A stretch of DNA of 64,000 nucleotides from Nocardia crassostreae (GCF_001613405.1 NZ_BDCH01000036.1:62001-126000); one strand, 5' to 3'. Numbered from the stretch's first letter, positions 16,991-25,940 are shown. Program-made: numbers and translations. Notes: generated by a model from the letters alone, not told the origin.

Positions 16991-18493
16991 CTACGCGTCA
17001 ACCACCTCGGCTGCGTCCGCCCCTGCCGGATCCTCTCCGGCGTGCGCATACTCCGCCAGCGGTCCCGCCAGCGACCGCGGCACCCGCGCCCGGACCAGCG
17101 TCCCCGACTCGTCGTGCTCCGAGCTGATGATCCGCCCATCGGCGTGAATCCGCGCCAGCAGATCACCCCGTGTGTACAGCACCAGCACGCTGACCTCGAC
17201 ATCCAGCCCGCCGAGCACATGGTCCAGCCGGTCGCGCAGTTCGTCGATCCCCTGCCCCGTCCGGGCCGATACGAACACCGCGTCCGGCAGCCAGCCGCGG
17301 ATCTCGGTGAGCTCCATCGGATCCAGGGCGTCGATCTTGTTGACTACCAGCAGTTCCGGCGGTGCCTGGGTCTTGGTCTCCCGGAGCACGTCCGTGATCA
17401 CCTCGCGCACGGCCTTGATCTGCTCACTCGGGAGCGGGTCGGAGCCGTCGACGACGTGCAGCAGCAGATCCGCGCCGGTGACCTCTTCCAGCGTCGACCG
17501 GAATGCCTCGACCAGCTGGGTCGGCAAATGCCGCACGAAGCCGACCGTGTCGGTGAACACGACCTCGCGCCCGTCCTCCAGCGCCGACTTGCGCGTCGTC
17601 GGATCGAGGGTGGCGAACAGCGCGTCCTGCACCAGGATTCCGGCATTGGTCAGCGTGTTCATCAGGCTCGACTTACCGGCGTTCGTGTACCCGACAATCG
17701 CGACCTGCGGAATCCCGCTCGAGGTCCGGCGCGCCCGCTTGGTGTCGCGCGCCGTCTTCATCTCCCGGATCTCGCGCCGCAGCTTGCCCATCCGCTCGCG
17801 GATGCGACGACGGTCGGTTTCGATCTTGGTCTCACCGGGACCACGCAGACCCACGCCGCCATTGGAACCGGCACGACCACCGGCCTGCCGGGACATGGAC
17901 TCACCCCAGCCGCGCAGTCGCGGCAGCATGTATTCCATCTGGGCCAGCGAGACCTGGGCCTTACCCTCACGCGAGGTGGCGTGCTGGGCGAAGATGTCCA
18001 GGATCAAGGCGGTGCGGTCGATGACCTTCACCTTGACGACCTTCTCCAGCGCGTTCAACTGCGCGGGAGTCAGCTCACCGTCGCAGATGACGGTGTCGGC
18101 CTCGGTGTCGAGCACGACGCCGCGCAGTTCGTCGGCCTTGCCCGAACCGATGTAGGTGGCCGGGTCCGGCTTGTCGCGGCGCTGGATCAGCGCATCGAGG
18201 ACCTGGGAGCCCGCGGTCTCGGCGAGGGCGGCCAGCTCGAACATGCTCGCATCGGCCTGCGCGGCGGTGCCCTCGGTCCAGACGCCGACCAGCACGACGC
18301 GTTCCAGTCGCAGCTGCCGGTACTCGACCTCGGTGATATCGGTGAGTTCGGTGGACAGCCCGGCGACGCGGCGCAGCGAACTGCGCTCTTCCAGCTGCAT
18401 TTCGCCGACGGTCGGCGCCGCGGACCAACCGGTCTCGGCGTCGTCTTTGATCTCCTCGGCGGGAGTGAACTCGTAAGTTTCTGATTTACTCAT
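16991..18493 (-). CDS. hflX: HflX ribosome-associated GTPase
   Basis: A 500-residue GTPase that binds 50S subunits and splits or rescues stalled ribosomes in characterised bacteria. The N-terminal HflX domain includes TYIGSGKADELRGVVLDTEA. A glycine-rich linker (GGRAGSNGGVGLRGPGETKI) leads to the G domain: G1 GYTNAGKSS, G3 DTVGFVRHLP, G4 NKID, G5 VSARTGQG. The C-terminal domain follows. Start at ATG 18493 because GGAGG lies a few bases upstream; six extra codons are possible. It is the last gene of the dapF-trmH-miaA group, in the same order as Rv2725c-Rv2727c, 62 bp after dapF. Confidence 0.95.
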   Translation of the reverse strand: MSKSETYEFTPAEEIKDDAETGWSAAPTVGEMQLEERSSLRRVAGLSTELTDITEVEYRQLRLERVVLVGVWTEGTAAQADASMFELAALAETAGSQVLDALIQRRDKPDPATYIGSGKADELRGVVLDTEADTVICDGELTPAQLNALEKVVKVKVIDRTALILDIFAQHATSREGKAQVSLAQMEYMLPRLRGWGESMSRQAGGRAGSNGGVGLRGPGETKIETDRRRIRERMGKLRREIREMKTARDTKRARRTSSGIPQVAIVGYTNAGKSSLMNTLTNAGILVQDALFATLDPTTRKSALEDGREVVFTDTVGFVRHLPTQLVEAFRSTLEEVTGADLLLHVVDGSDPLPSEQIKAVREVITDVLRETKTQAPPELLVVNKIDALDPMELTEIRGWLPDAVFVSARTGQGIDELRDRLDHVLGGLDVEVSVLVLYTRGDLLARIHADGRIISSEHDESGTLVRARVPRSLAGPLAEYAHAGEDPAGADAAEVVDA

Positions 18494-18555
18494 ACGCCTC
18501 CATGGTCCCACGGACCAACGAGAAGCCGCATTCGGTTATTTCTGGGCGTGCCGGG

Positions 18556-19479
18556 TCAGGCGTCCTGCCACCATTTGGCGGCGATGCGGCCGGTGGCCAC
18601 CAGGACCGAGGGACCCCGCAGAAACGCCGTGCCGTTCTCGATGGTGACGGTGACCTCGCCGCCGGGGATACGGACCTCGACGTGGCCGGTATCGCTCGTC
18701 AGGTCGAAACCGTCGCCGAGCAGGGCGGCGGCCGCGGCCGCGACGGTTCCGGTTCCGCAGGAACGGGTTTCGCCGACGCCGCGCTCGTAGACGCGCATGT
18801 CCACGCCCTTGCGGCCGTCGGAGCCGACGGTCAGGCTGGTGAGGATTTCGACGTTCACGCCGTGCGGGAACAGGGTGTGGTCGAAGCCGGGGGCGCGGGT
18901 CAGATCCAGAGCCGCCAGGTCCTGCGGGGTGAGGCTCGGATCGACGCAGGCCAGATGCGGATTGCCGACGTCGATGCCGACGCCGGTGAACTGCCGCCCG
19001 TCCACGGCGGCGGTCGAGCCGCCGAGAACCTTGACCTTGCCCATGGTGTTGGTGACCTCACCGTGCACCGGATCGGCGTGGTGGACGACCACCGGGCGGG
19101 CCCCGGCACGGCTGCCGACGACGAACTCCGCGCGCTGTTCCAGGCCGTTGGCCACCAGGTAGTGCGCGAAAACCCGCAGGCCGTTACCGCACATCTCGGC
19201 AATGGAACCGTCGGCATTGCGGTAGTCCATGAACCAGTCGGCGGCGCTCACGCCCTCGGGAAGTCCGTTCAGCGAACCGTTTTCGAGCAGCGCACCGGCG
19301 CGGGCCACCCGCAGCACGCCGTCCGCGCCGAGCCCGCGCTGGCGATCGCACAGGGCCGCGACCCGCGCCTCGGTCAGCTCCAGCCAGGCGTCCGGATCGG
19401 GCAGGATGACGAAATCGTTCTGGGTGCCGTGCCCCTTGGTGAATTCGATACCCGCCGCGCTGTCGTTCTGCATAGTCAT
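18556..19479 (-). CDS. dapF: Diaminopimelate epimerase
   Basis: A 307-residue enzyme converting LL- to meso-diaminopimelate for lysine and peptidoglycan synthesis. The two catalytic cysteines lie in AEMCGNGLRVFAHYL and ETRSCGTGTVAAAAAAL. Substrate-binding FTKGHGTQNDFVIL is at the N-terminus and GNPHLACVD midway. The start ATG at 19479 overlaps the methyltransferase stop by one base (TGATG), so the genes are translationally coupled. In M. tuberculosis dapF (Rv2726c) directly follows miaA; here a methyltransferase gene intervenes. Confidence 0.95.
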   Translation of the reverse strand: MTMQNDSAAGIEFTKGHGTQNDFVILPDPDAWLELTEARVAALCDRQRGLGADGVLRVARAGALLENGSLNGLPEGVSAADWFMDYRNADGSIAEMCGNGLRVFAHYLVANGLEQRAEFVVGSRAGARPVVVHHADPVHGEVTNTMGKVKVLGGSTAAVDGRQFTGVGIDVGNPHLACVDPSLTPQDLAALDLTRAPGFDHTLFPHGVNVEILTSLTVGSDGRKGVDMRVYERGVGETRSCGTGTVAAAAAALLGDGFDLTSDTGHVEVRIPGGEVTVTIENGTAFLRGPSVLVATGRIAAKWWQDA

Positions 19480-20294
19480 CACCGTATCGTCCGGCGCTGC
19501 CGGGAGATCTCGTAGAGTGCCACCGCCGCCGCGGACGGCGCGCCCAGGGTGCCGTCGGTCGGGATGCACACCAGCTCGTCGCACACCTGCCGCCAGCTGC
19601 TGGCGAGGGTTTCGCTGTCCTCGCCGAGGACCAGGACGGTGGCGCCGCCGAATTCGAAATCGTCGAGGGCAATGCCGCCGTGGTCGTCGCTGCCGACGAG
19701 ACGAGTGTCGATGCCGCGGGCGCGCTGACGGTCCCGGAACGCGCTCACCTGCGCCGGACCGGAGGCGCGCAGAATGGGGACGGCGAACAGCGCGCCGTCG
19801 GAGACGCGGACGCACTGCGGGTCGTAGTGGTCGGCGCCCGCGCCGGTGATGATCACCCCGCTCGCGCCGAAGGCGACCGCGGAGCGGATGAGCGCGCCGA
19901 GTCCCGCGGCCGAGGCGGGGCGGTCGATCACCACGACGGTGGGCGGCTCCTCCGGGGTGCCGGGGGCGAAGTCGTCGAGTTCCCGGCGCTGCGCGATGGC
20001 CACCGCCACCAGCTCCGGCACCGATTCGGACGGCTCGGCGAGTTCGGTCATGACCTCGGGCACCAGTCCGACGCTCGGCACGCCCCCGGCGGCGAGGATC
20101 TCCCGCGCCCAGGCGGACGGTTCGGGCGCGCCCAACCGGTAGACGAGGGTCTCCAGCGGCCACCGGTACTCCAACGCCCGGGTGATCGGCCGCATGCCGT
20201 GCACCAGGAAGCGCTGGTCGCGAAGACGTTTGGCGCGGCTGTTCAGATACGCCTGCCAGACCTGGACCGAATCGGTGTTCGCGCGGCGTGCCAC
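19479..20294 (-). CDS. TrmH/SpoU-family RNA 2'-O-methyltransferase
   Basis: A 271-residue SPOUT protein. An N-terminal substrate-binding region (about 1-110) includes LRDQRFLVHGMRPITRALEY. The C-terminal trefoil-knot domain has motif 1 (PASAAGLGALIRSAVAFGAS), motif 2 (ATVLVLGEDSETLASSW) and motif 3 (CIPTDGTLGAPSAAAVALYE). Motif 1 is divergent: the usual NPxNxG Asn is replaced by the Ser/Ala of DRPASAAG while the Arg is kept, so activity on an unusual site, or weak activity, is possible. It overlaps dapF at TGATG and follows miaA by 12 bp, placing it in an RNA-modification and lysine operon. The target RNA is unknown. Confidence 0.85.
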   Translation of the reverse strand: MARRANTDSVQVWQAYLNSRAKRLRDQRFLVHGMRPITRALEYRWPLETLVYRLGAPEPSAWAREILAAGGVPSVGLVPEVMTELAEPSESVPELVAVAIAQRRELDDFAPGTPEEPPTVVVIDRPASAAGLGALIRSAVAFGASGVIITGAGADHYDPQCVRVSDGALFAVPILRASGPAQVSAFRDRQRARGIDTRLVGSDDHGGIALDDFEFGGATVLVLGEDSETLASSWRQVCDELVCIPTDGTLGAPSAAAVALYEISRQRRTIR

Positions 20295-20306
20295 TGAGCG
20301 GGTGTC

Positions 20307-21227
20307 CTATTCATCCCTCGTCGTCGAGGAGCCGATGAGCGCCAGCGCCGTCGCCAACAATTCGGGATCGGCGCCGTCCACCCATCGCACCCGTTGATCC
20401 CGGCGGAACCACGAGCGCTGTCGTCGAACATAGCGCCGGGTGCCGATGAAGGTGCGCTCCTGTGCTTCCTTCAGGTCGTATTCGTTGTCGAGATAGGCGA
20501 GGACTTGTGCGTATCCGATGGCGCGGCGGGCGGTTTGGCCTTCGCGCAGGCCCTGCTCGAGGAGTGTGCGGACCTCATCGAGCAGGCCGGATTCGAACAT
20601 TGTCGCGGTGCGCAGTTCGATGCGGGCATCGAGTTCGGCGGTTTCGCGGTCGACGCCGATGATCGTTGTGCCCCAGCGGGGTTCACCGATCTGCGGGGCC
20701 GACGCCGCGAAAGGCTGGCCGGTCAGTTCGACCACTTCCAGCGCGCGGACCATGCGGCGGCCGTCGGTGGGGAGGATGGTGGCGGCGGCGACCGGATCTG
20801 CTTGCTTCAGCGCCTCGTGGACGATGACGACGCCGCGTTCGTCGAGCAGTGCCTCCCATTTGGCGCGGATCTCCGGATCGGTGGCGGGGAAGTCCCAATC
20901 ATCGAGCAGCGCTTGCACATACATCATGGAGCCGCCGACGATGACCGGCGTGCGGCCGCGCGCCATGATCGCCTCCACATCGGCGCGGGCGGCGGTCTGA
21001 TAGGCGGCGACGGTGGCGGTTTCGGTGACATCGAGGACATCGAGCTGATGATGCGGAATGCCGCGGCGTTCGGGCAGCGGGAGTTTCGCGGTGCCGATGT
21101 CCATACCGCGATACAGCTGCATGGCATCGATATTCACGATCTCGCCGTGCAGGCGTTCGGCCAGATCCAGGGCCAGATCCGACTTTCCGGTGGCGGTGGG
21201 GCCGACCACCGCGACGGGGGTGATCAC
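20307..21227 (-). CDS. miaA: tRNA dimethylallyltransferase
   Basis: A 306-residue enzyme that adds the dimethylallyl group to A37 of tRNAs reading U-starting codons. It has the P-loop VVGPTATGKSDLALDLAERL, the catalytic and recognition segment VNIDAMQLYRGMDIGTAKLP, VIVGGSMMYVQALLDDWDF and the tRNA-binding region RYVRRQRSWFRRDQRVRW. The start is GTG at 21227 (GGGAGG upstream), overlapping the preceding gene as GTGA. The long frame upstream of this is rejected. MiaB (26121-27698), which methylthiolates the same base, is encoded 5 kb away, so both steps of ms2i6A are in this window. Confidence 0.96.
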   Translation of the reverse strand: MITPVAVVGPTATGKSDLALDLAERLHGEIVNIDAMQLYRGMDIGTAKLPLPERRGIPHHQLDVLDVTETATVAAYQTAARADVEAIMARGRTPVIVGGSMMYVQALLDDWDFPATDPEIRAKWEALLDERGVVIVHEALKQADPVAAATILPTDGRRMVRALEVVELTGQPFAASAPQIGEPRWGTTIIGVDRETAELDARIELRTATMFESGLLDEVRTLLEQGLREGQTARRAIGYAQVLAYLDNEYDLKEAQERTFIGTRRYVRRQRSWFRRDQRVRWVDGADPELLATALALIGSSTTRDE

Positions 21228-22009
21228 GCCGCGCCTCCCGGACGCCACACGCTCACGTGGTAGCCGACGCCGAACGGGGCTGCGGCGTAGAGGGTTTCGA
21301 CCTGGGGGTCGGCGGCGTCGGCCTGGAACAGCCCGGCCAGCACCTGATGGGCGGGGCGGCCCGCGACATCCAGTTCGGCGCACAGCCGCGGGTCCAGGGC
21401 CGCGAGGGCCTGCCGGTCCCCCGCGCTCAGCGCGCGATCGATCTCGGCCTGCACGCCCTCGGCGCGTTCGTCGAAATAGCGCGGCGCCTTGAGCGAGAGG
21501 GTCGCCGCGCCGTCGCCGACCACCAGCACGCCGGACGGCTCGGTCTCGGCATCGAGCTCGCTACGCAGCCGCGCGCCGAAGGCCAGGCAGTCGGCGGGTG
21601 CGGTCGCACCGTCGAGGAGACGGGCCTCGGCCACAGCAGCCGGGGCGACCTGCTCGCGCAACCAGCCAGCGATCAATACCGGCAGCGGCAGCGCCGGATC
21701 GGCGGGCGCGTCGGCCTCGGCCACGGCAGTGACCGAATTGTTGCTATCGCCGCCAAATTGGAATGTTCCGGACAAACCAACTCGCACATCGGCGCCGTAT
21801 CCCCGGAATGTGCCCACCGCATTCACGCCGATCACGCGCTCGGTTTCGCCCGCGCCGACCACGATCCACCTGGTCGCGCGCCCCGCGAGCGCTGCCGCGG
21901 CCCGCAGTGCGGCCGCCCGCAGCCGGGTCACCTCGGCGTCGCCCGTCCCGCCCCCGAGTTCGGGTACCAGCACGGGTGGTGAGGGGACCAGCGACGCAAC
22001 ACAGAACAC
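21224..22009 (-). CDS. Rv2728c-like conserved alanine-rich protein
   Basis: About 261 residues, rich in Ala, with the N-terminal segment FCVASLVPSPPVLVPELGGG and a C-terminal GVGYHVSVW. Genes at this place, directly upstream of miaA and coupled to it (GTGA overlap), are conserved in mycolata; Rv2728c of M. tuberculosis is the positional counterpart. The fold is reminiscent of class III extradiol dioxygenase / MEMO-like proteins (internal LVVGDGAATLSLKAP, RYFDERAEGVQ), but I see no clear metal site, so no enzyme activity is claimed. The start at GTG 22009 is a choice; the frame extends to 22099. It is divergent from the DUF349 gene. Confidence 0.75.
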   Translation of the reverse strand: MFCVASLVPSPPVLVPELGGGTGDAEVTRLRAAALRAAAALAGRATRWIVVGAGETERVIGVNAVGTFRGYGADVRVGLSGTFQFGGDSNNSVTAVAEADAPADPALPLPVLIAGWLREQVAPAAVAEARLLDGATAPADCLAFGARLRSELDAETEPSGVLVVGDGAATLSLKAPRYFDERAEGVQAEIDRALSAGDRQALAALDPRLCAELDVAGRPAHQVLAGLFQADAADPQVETLYAAAPFGVGYHVSVWRPGGAA

Positions 22010-22183
22010 GCCGTCAACCGTAGCGCTAACGCACCTCACCAGCCCCACCCCGCCCGAACACCGCGCCGCCGAGGTGGGCTCAAAGACAGCATTTCCCATC
22101 TCAGCCTGGTTGAATGGGATGAGCTAGGCAGATGAGCTAGGGCGTAACCAGGCAGCCGTGACGCGCGGCAGGGACGAGGAGCA

Positions 22184-23608
22184 ATGACCGACAACAGCGG
22201 AAACGAGAAGGCTACCCACCCGGAGTCGGCCCCGACGCCGCAGCCCGGCGCAGCCAAGCGCCCCTCCCCGGCAGCCGCCGCCAGCCCCCGCCCGGGCGCC
22301 CCGGGTCCCAAACCGGAGTCTCCGAAACCACATGCCGTCAAGCCCACTCCCGGCCCGGCGACCCCGCATCCGCATCCGGTCGTGGTCCCGACCGTGATCG
22401 ACCCCAGCCAGTGGGGACGGGTCGACGAGGACGGCACCGCCTGGGTCAAGACCACCGACGGCGAACGCGTCATCGGCTCTTGGCAGGCCGGTGACACCGC
22501 CGAGGGCCTGGCCCACTTCGGCCGCCGCTTCGACGATCTGGCCACCGAGGTCGCCCTGCTCGAAGCCCGCCTCGCCGCGGGCACCGACGCCCGCAAGACC
22601 AAGGCCGCCGCCACCGCGCTTGCCGAAACATTGCCGACCGCCGCCGTCATCGGCGATATCGACGGTCTGTCGCAGCGTCTGCAGGCCATCATCGAACACT
22701 CCGACGAGGCGGCCGCGCACGCCAAAGAGGAGAAGGAGCGCACGCGGCACGAGCAAACCGAGCGCAAAGAAGCGTTGGCCACCGAAGCCGAGCAGATCGC
22801 CGCCGAATCCACCCAGTGGAAGGTCGCCGGAGATCGCCTGCGCGAAATCCTCGACGAGTGGAAGACCATTCGCGGCGTGGACCGCAAGGTCGACGACGCG
22901 CTCTGGCGCCGCTTCTCCAAGGCCCGCGAAGCCTTCAACCGCCGCCGCGGCGCCCACTTCGCCGAACTCGACCGCGAGCGCGCCGCCGCGAAGACCCGCA
23001 AGGAAGAACTCTGCGTCCGCGCCGAGGACCTTTCCGGCTCCACCGACTGGTCTGGCACCGCAGCCGTCTTCCGCGACCTCCTCGCCGAATGGAAGGCCGC
23101 GGGCCGCGCGCCCCGCGAGGCCGATGAGCAACTCTGGAAGCGCTTCAAAGCGGCCCAGGACATCTTCTTCGCTGCCCGCAACACCCACGCCTCCGAACGC
23201 GACGCCGAATTCGAGCACAACGCCGCCGCCAAGGAAGAACTACTCGCGCATTACGAACACATCGATACGGAATCGGGCCTGGACGCCGCCCGCGCTGCGC
23301 TGCGCGATCTTCAGGAAAAGTGGGACGCCATCGGCAAGGTTCCCCGGGAACGCATCCACGACTTGGAAGCCCGTTTGCGCGCGGTGGAAAAGCGCGTTCG
23401 CGATGCCGTGGATGCTCAGTGGCGGCGTACCGATCCGGAGGCCATGGCCCGCGCCGCCCAGTTCCGGGAACGCGTGGCGCAATTCGAGGAGCAGGCTGCC
23501 AAGGCCGAGGCTGCGGGTAAGAAACGCGATGCCGAGAAGGCTCGTGAGCAGGCCAAGCAGTGGCGTGAGTGGGCCGATGCCGCAGAAGGTGCGGTCAGTC
23601 AGCGCTGA
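22184..23608 (+). CDS. DUF349-repeat coiled-coil protein (Rv2731-like)
   Basis: A 474-residue protein. The N-terminal about 65 residues are Pro/Ala-rich and probably disordered. Then come a short conserved block (VIDPSQWGRVDEDGTAWVKT) and several DUF349 helical repeats of about 70 residues (TQWKVAGDRLREILDEWKTI, DWSGTAAVFRDLLAEWKAAG, GLDAARAALRDLQEKWDAIG), ending in a highly charged coiled coil. DUF349 proteins are conserved in actinobacteria and their biochemical role is not settled. The position matches Rv2731. No operon partner lies downstream, where a 600-bp repeat-bearing gap follows. Confidence 0.88.
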   Translation: MTDNSGNEKATHPESAPTPQPGAAKRPSPAAAASPRPGAPGPKPESPKPHAVKPTPGPATPHPHPVVVPTVIDPSQWGRVDEDGTAWVKTTDGERVIGSWQAGDTAEGLAHFGRRFDDLATEVALLEARLAAGTDARKTKAAATALAETLPTAAVIGDIDGLSQRLQAIIEHSDEAAAHAKEEKERTRHEQTERKEALATEAEQIAAESTQWKVAGDRLREILDEWKTIRGVDRKVDDALWRRFSKAREAFNRRRGAHFAELDRERAAAKTRKEELCVRAEDLSGSTDWSGTAAVFRDLLAEWKAAGRAPREADEQLWKRFKAAQDIFFAARNTHASERDAEFEHNAAAKEELLAHYEHIDTESGLDAARAALRDLQEKWDAIGKVPRERIHDLEARLRAVEKRVRDAVDAQWRRTDPEAMARAAQFRERVAQFEEQAAKAEAAGKKRDAEKAREQAKQWREWADAAEGAVSQR

Positions 23609-23709
23609 CGCTTGCTGGTTTCGATCCGCGGTCTGTCGGTGCTCCGGTGAGCCTGCATCCAGCCAAGCCGGTCGCTCTTTTCGCGTCCGCAAAACAAACC
23701 CAATAGATG

Positions 23710-24062
23710 GGTCACCTCGCCTGCCGTACCCGGCGTTGGCTCCCCCTTCGGGAGCCGTACCCTCACGCCCCGTACAGGGGGCCTGGCCGTGGTTACGTTC
23801 AAAGACAAAACCCCAAAAGACAAAAGCAAAAAGACAAAAGCCCCAAAACCAATCGCCCTCAGGCCGGTTCACACCCTTTCTCGTTGGTTCACACCCCTTG
23901 TTGCCGCTAATTTAGGGTGTGAAACCACAACAAGGGGTGTGAACTCGAGCTTTTGATCTTTGTCGTTGGTCTTTGGACGTAACCACAGCCATCCAGCCAG
24001 GCTGGGACGGGAGGTGCGGCTCCCAATGGGGGAGCCAAGGTCGGGTACGGCAGGCGACGTGC
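23710..24062. repeat. Long imperfect inverted repeat (two diverged copies of one element)
   Basis: Read against its reverse complement, the left arm 23710-23806 matches the right arm 23969-24062 over several blocks: CGCCTGCCGTACCCG, TTGGCTCCCCC...GGGAGCC and GTGGTTACGT-CAAAGAC. Each arm has its own hairpin GGCTCCC-N5-GGGAGCC (23738-23756 and 24018-24036), with a different loop but the same stem. The centre holds a 17-bp perfect inverted repeat. Two oppositely oriented copies of a short non-coding element, or one old palindrome, would give this picture. No transposase and no clear target duplication are visible. Confidence 0.75.
23887..23944. repeat. 17-bp perfect palindromic arms with GTTCACACCCC motif
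   Basis: GTTCACACCCCTTGTTG at 23887-23903 pairs exactly with 23928-23944 across a 24-nt loop. A further GGTTCACACCC lies at 23866-23876 and AGGGTGTGAAACC inside the loop. The same motif forms the palindrome at 44379-44414. Confidence 0.75.
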
Positions 24063-24208
24063 CCAGCACTGTTGGTCTTGTCTTGCTTTCTCCCGAACCC
24101 CGCTGGGACCGGCAGGATTCCACGCGCCCCGGCTACGTAGGCCCCGGGCGACAAGAACGTCTTCGCTGAGGGGGAAGTCCTGCCCTGGCCCGGGTTAACC
24201 TCGGCTCC

Positions 24209-24994
24209 ATGGCACCAAATCGGGAACAGCTCGTCGCGCATCTCCTGGCGACGCGCATGGCGGGGCGGGTTGCGACACCGCGCGAGAACAACCTCGAGCA
24301 CTACGCCCGAATGGCCCGCCGAGATCCGCACTATCAGTTCGGCTTGGATCTCGGCATGTGGACCCCCGACACCGTCCTCGATCTGATGGTTCGCAAAGTA
24401 GGCGTGGACCCACGCCTCAACTATCGCCGCGGCGTCGACACCATCGATCCCGAGCTGACGGCCGACGCGCTCGACCGATATGCGGCCCGATTCGCGAAAG
24501 CGGTGCAAGCGCGCCAGCGAGTCCTGTTCGCGACCGGCCACCCGCGCACACTGGCGCGGTTGTATCAGCGGTTGGCGGCGGCGCTGATCGAGGCGGGGGG
24601 AACAGTTGCCCCCGTCGGTGATGGGCTGGGGTACGACGCCGAGAACCGCTACGGGATGGTGCGCCGGGTGGAAGTCGAGTCCTTCCTGAACGTCGGGATA
24701 CTCGCCGACGGCGGCGTCCCGATCCACACCCACTCCCCGCGCCCGATCCAGCTGGTCCTGGCAGACCTGACCCGCCGTGGCGAACCCCTGCCCGATCTGG
24801 TGGTCGCCGACCGCGGTTGGTGTGGCAGGGCCGCCCAATCCGGTCTGGACGCCATCGGTTTCGCCGACTGCAACGACCCCGCGCTGTTCGCCGGTGAGGA
24901 CGAGGGCACGGTTGCCGTAGCGGTCCCACTCGACGATGGCATCGACGAGGATCAGTACGACCTACTGGGCGAATACATCCTCGCGCAAGGCTGA
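24209..24994 (+). CDS. Conserved actinobacterial protein of unassigned function
   Basis: A 261-residue soluble protein. Visible blocks are HLLATRMAGRVATPRENNLE at the N-terminus, FATGHPRTLARLYQRLAAAL (a phosphoglycosyl or phosphatase-like GHP turn), VPIHTHSPRPIQLVLADL, LPDLVVADRGWCGRAAQSGL and a C-terminal acidic GIDEDQYDLLGEYI. The mix of conserved His, Asp and Cys residues suggests an enzyme, and similar genes are sometimes labelled phosphatase, but I cannot identify a catalytic signature. It is monocistronic, preceded by the inverted-repeat region and followed by a bidirectional terminator. Confidence 0.7.
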   Translation: MAPNREQLVAHLLATRMAGRVATPRENNLEHYARMARRDPHYQFGLDLGMWTPDTVLDLMVRKVGVDPRLNYRRGVDTIDPELTADALDRYAARFAKAVQARQRVLFATGHPRTLARLYQRLAAALIEAGGTVAPVGDGLGYDAENRYGMVRRVEVESFLNVGILADGGVPIHTHSPRPIQLVLADLTRRGEPLPDLVVADRGWCGRAAQSGLDAIGFADCNDPALFAGEDEGTVAVAVPLDDGIDEDQYDLLGEYILAQG

Positions 24995-25005
24995 TCGGAA
25001 CGACA

Positions 25006-25044
25006 CAGGCCCGGCGGCAACCGCATTCGGTGCCGTCGGGCCTG
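25006..25044. terminator. Bidirectional terminator
   Basis: 14-bp stem with one G-T wobble position (arms 25006-25019 and 25031-25044, CAGGCCCGGCGGCA ... TGCCGTCGGGCCTG) and an 11-nt loop, midway between two convergent genes. Confidence 0.8.
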
Positions 25045-25055
25045 TTCGCGTGAGA

Positions 25056-25940
25056 CTACTTCTCCCCGAAGAGCTTCCGGTGGTCGTGCTCCTCCGCTTG
25101 CGCGGCGGCGATCCGCCGCTGTTCCTCGGCCGCCAGGTGCACAGCGGTCCGGCTCCACACCACGCGCACCCAATGGAACGTCAGCACCATGGCCGCCAGC
25201 GTGGCGACAACGAGCCCGATCCCCGGCCCGGCCCCTTCGTAGTTCCCCAGCCCCGGCGTCTGCCGATGCCAAATCGACAGCACCCCGAACACACTCGCGA
25301 TCGCCGTCCCGGCCACCGCGATCCACGCCAGCACCCACCGCCTAGTCAGCAGCGCCGCCAGCGAGAACCCGATCCCGAACACGGTCACGAACCACACGAA
25401 CACCCGCGACGGCAGCCCGATGTGCTCCTTGATCGCCGCCGCGTCGTACATCAGCACATCGAACCCGCGCGCCTCCCCCGCATGCGGCAGCACCAGCGAC
25501 AGCAGCAGCACGAACACCGCCCCCGCCACCACCATGGCCCGCACCCCGGGGTCGATCTCCCCCGCGATCCTGCGCTCCACGGCCTCGAGATCCGCACGGA
25601 ACTGATCGAAGTCCTGACTGTCCTCCGCCGCCTTCATACTCTCCTCGTTCGCCTCGGGCGCCACATCGGACGCCGAATCGGATTGTGCCGCCGAATCTCC
25701 CGGCCCCTCACCAGCCGCGCCGGGGCCACCCGACCGCGCCGCATACTGCGGCTCCGCTGCGTCATCGGCCGCTGTCGCCGAGGTTCCCTGCCGGACTGCG
25801 GATTCGCCGTCGTGGTCCGGCTCCCTTGGCTGGTCGGCCGGAACGGAATCGCTGGGTCGAACCACTTCGTCGCCAATCCTGGCCGCAGGGTCGTCGGAAC
25901 GGTCCGCGTCGTCCGGACCGGTTGGTTGCTGCTCAGTCAT
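25056..25940 (-). CDS. Rv2732c-like membrane protein
   Basis: A 294-residue protein. The first about 120 residues are acidic, rich in Asp, Ala, Ser and Gly, and probably disordered in the cytoplasm. Four hydrophobic helices follow (AMVVAGAVFVLLLSLVLPHA, VFVWFVTVFGIGFSLAALL, LAWIAVAGTAIASVFGVLSI, IGLVVATLAAMVLTFHWVRV), then a charged C-terminal tail. The position between the DUF349 gene and miaB matches Rv2732c, a conserved membrane protein of unknown function. It lies downstream of miaB in the same direction with a 180-bp gap. Confidence 0.82.
   Translation of the reverse strand: MTEQQPTGPDDADRSDDPAARIGDEVVRPSDSVPADQPREPDHDGESAVRQGTSATAADDAAEPQYAARSGGPGAAGEGPGDSAAQSDSASDVAPEANEESMKAAEDSQDFDQFRADLEAVERRIAGEIDPGVRAMVVAGAVFVLLLSLVLPHAGEARGFDVLMYDAAAIKEHIGLPSRVFVWFVTVFGIGFSLAALLTRRWVLAWIAVAGTAIASVFGVLSIWHRQTPGLGNYEGAGPGIGLVVATLAAMVLTFHWVRVVWSRTAVHLAAEEQRRIAAAQAEEHDHRKLFGEK

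Larger units (their letters stand above)
23609..24208. other. 600-bp gene-free region filled by inverted repeats
   Basis: No credible gene. The region is largely occupied by a long imperfect inverted repeat (23710-24062) with an unusually A-rich stretch (23800-23850, CAAAA-type runs) that contrasts with the GC-rich flanks. The promoter of the gene at 24209 must lie in its last 150 bp. Confidence 0.65.

Noticed and set aside
23912..24838. 308-codon minus-strand frame through the inverted-repeat region
   Set aside because: It is antisense to the 24209 gene, and its similarity to the plus-strand frame at 23707 comes from the inverted repeat, not from shared protein coding.
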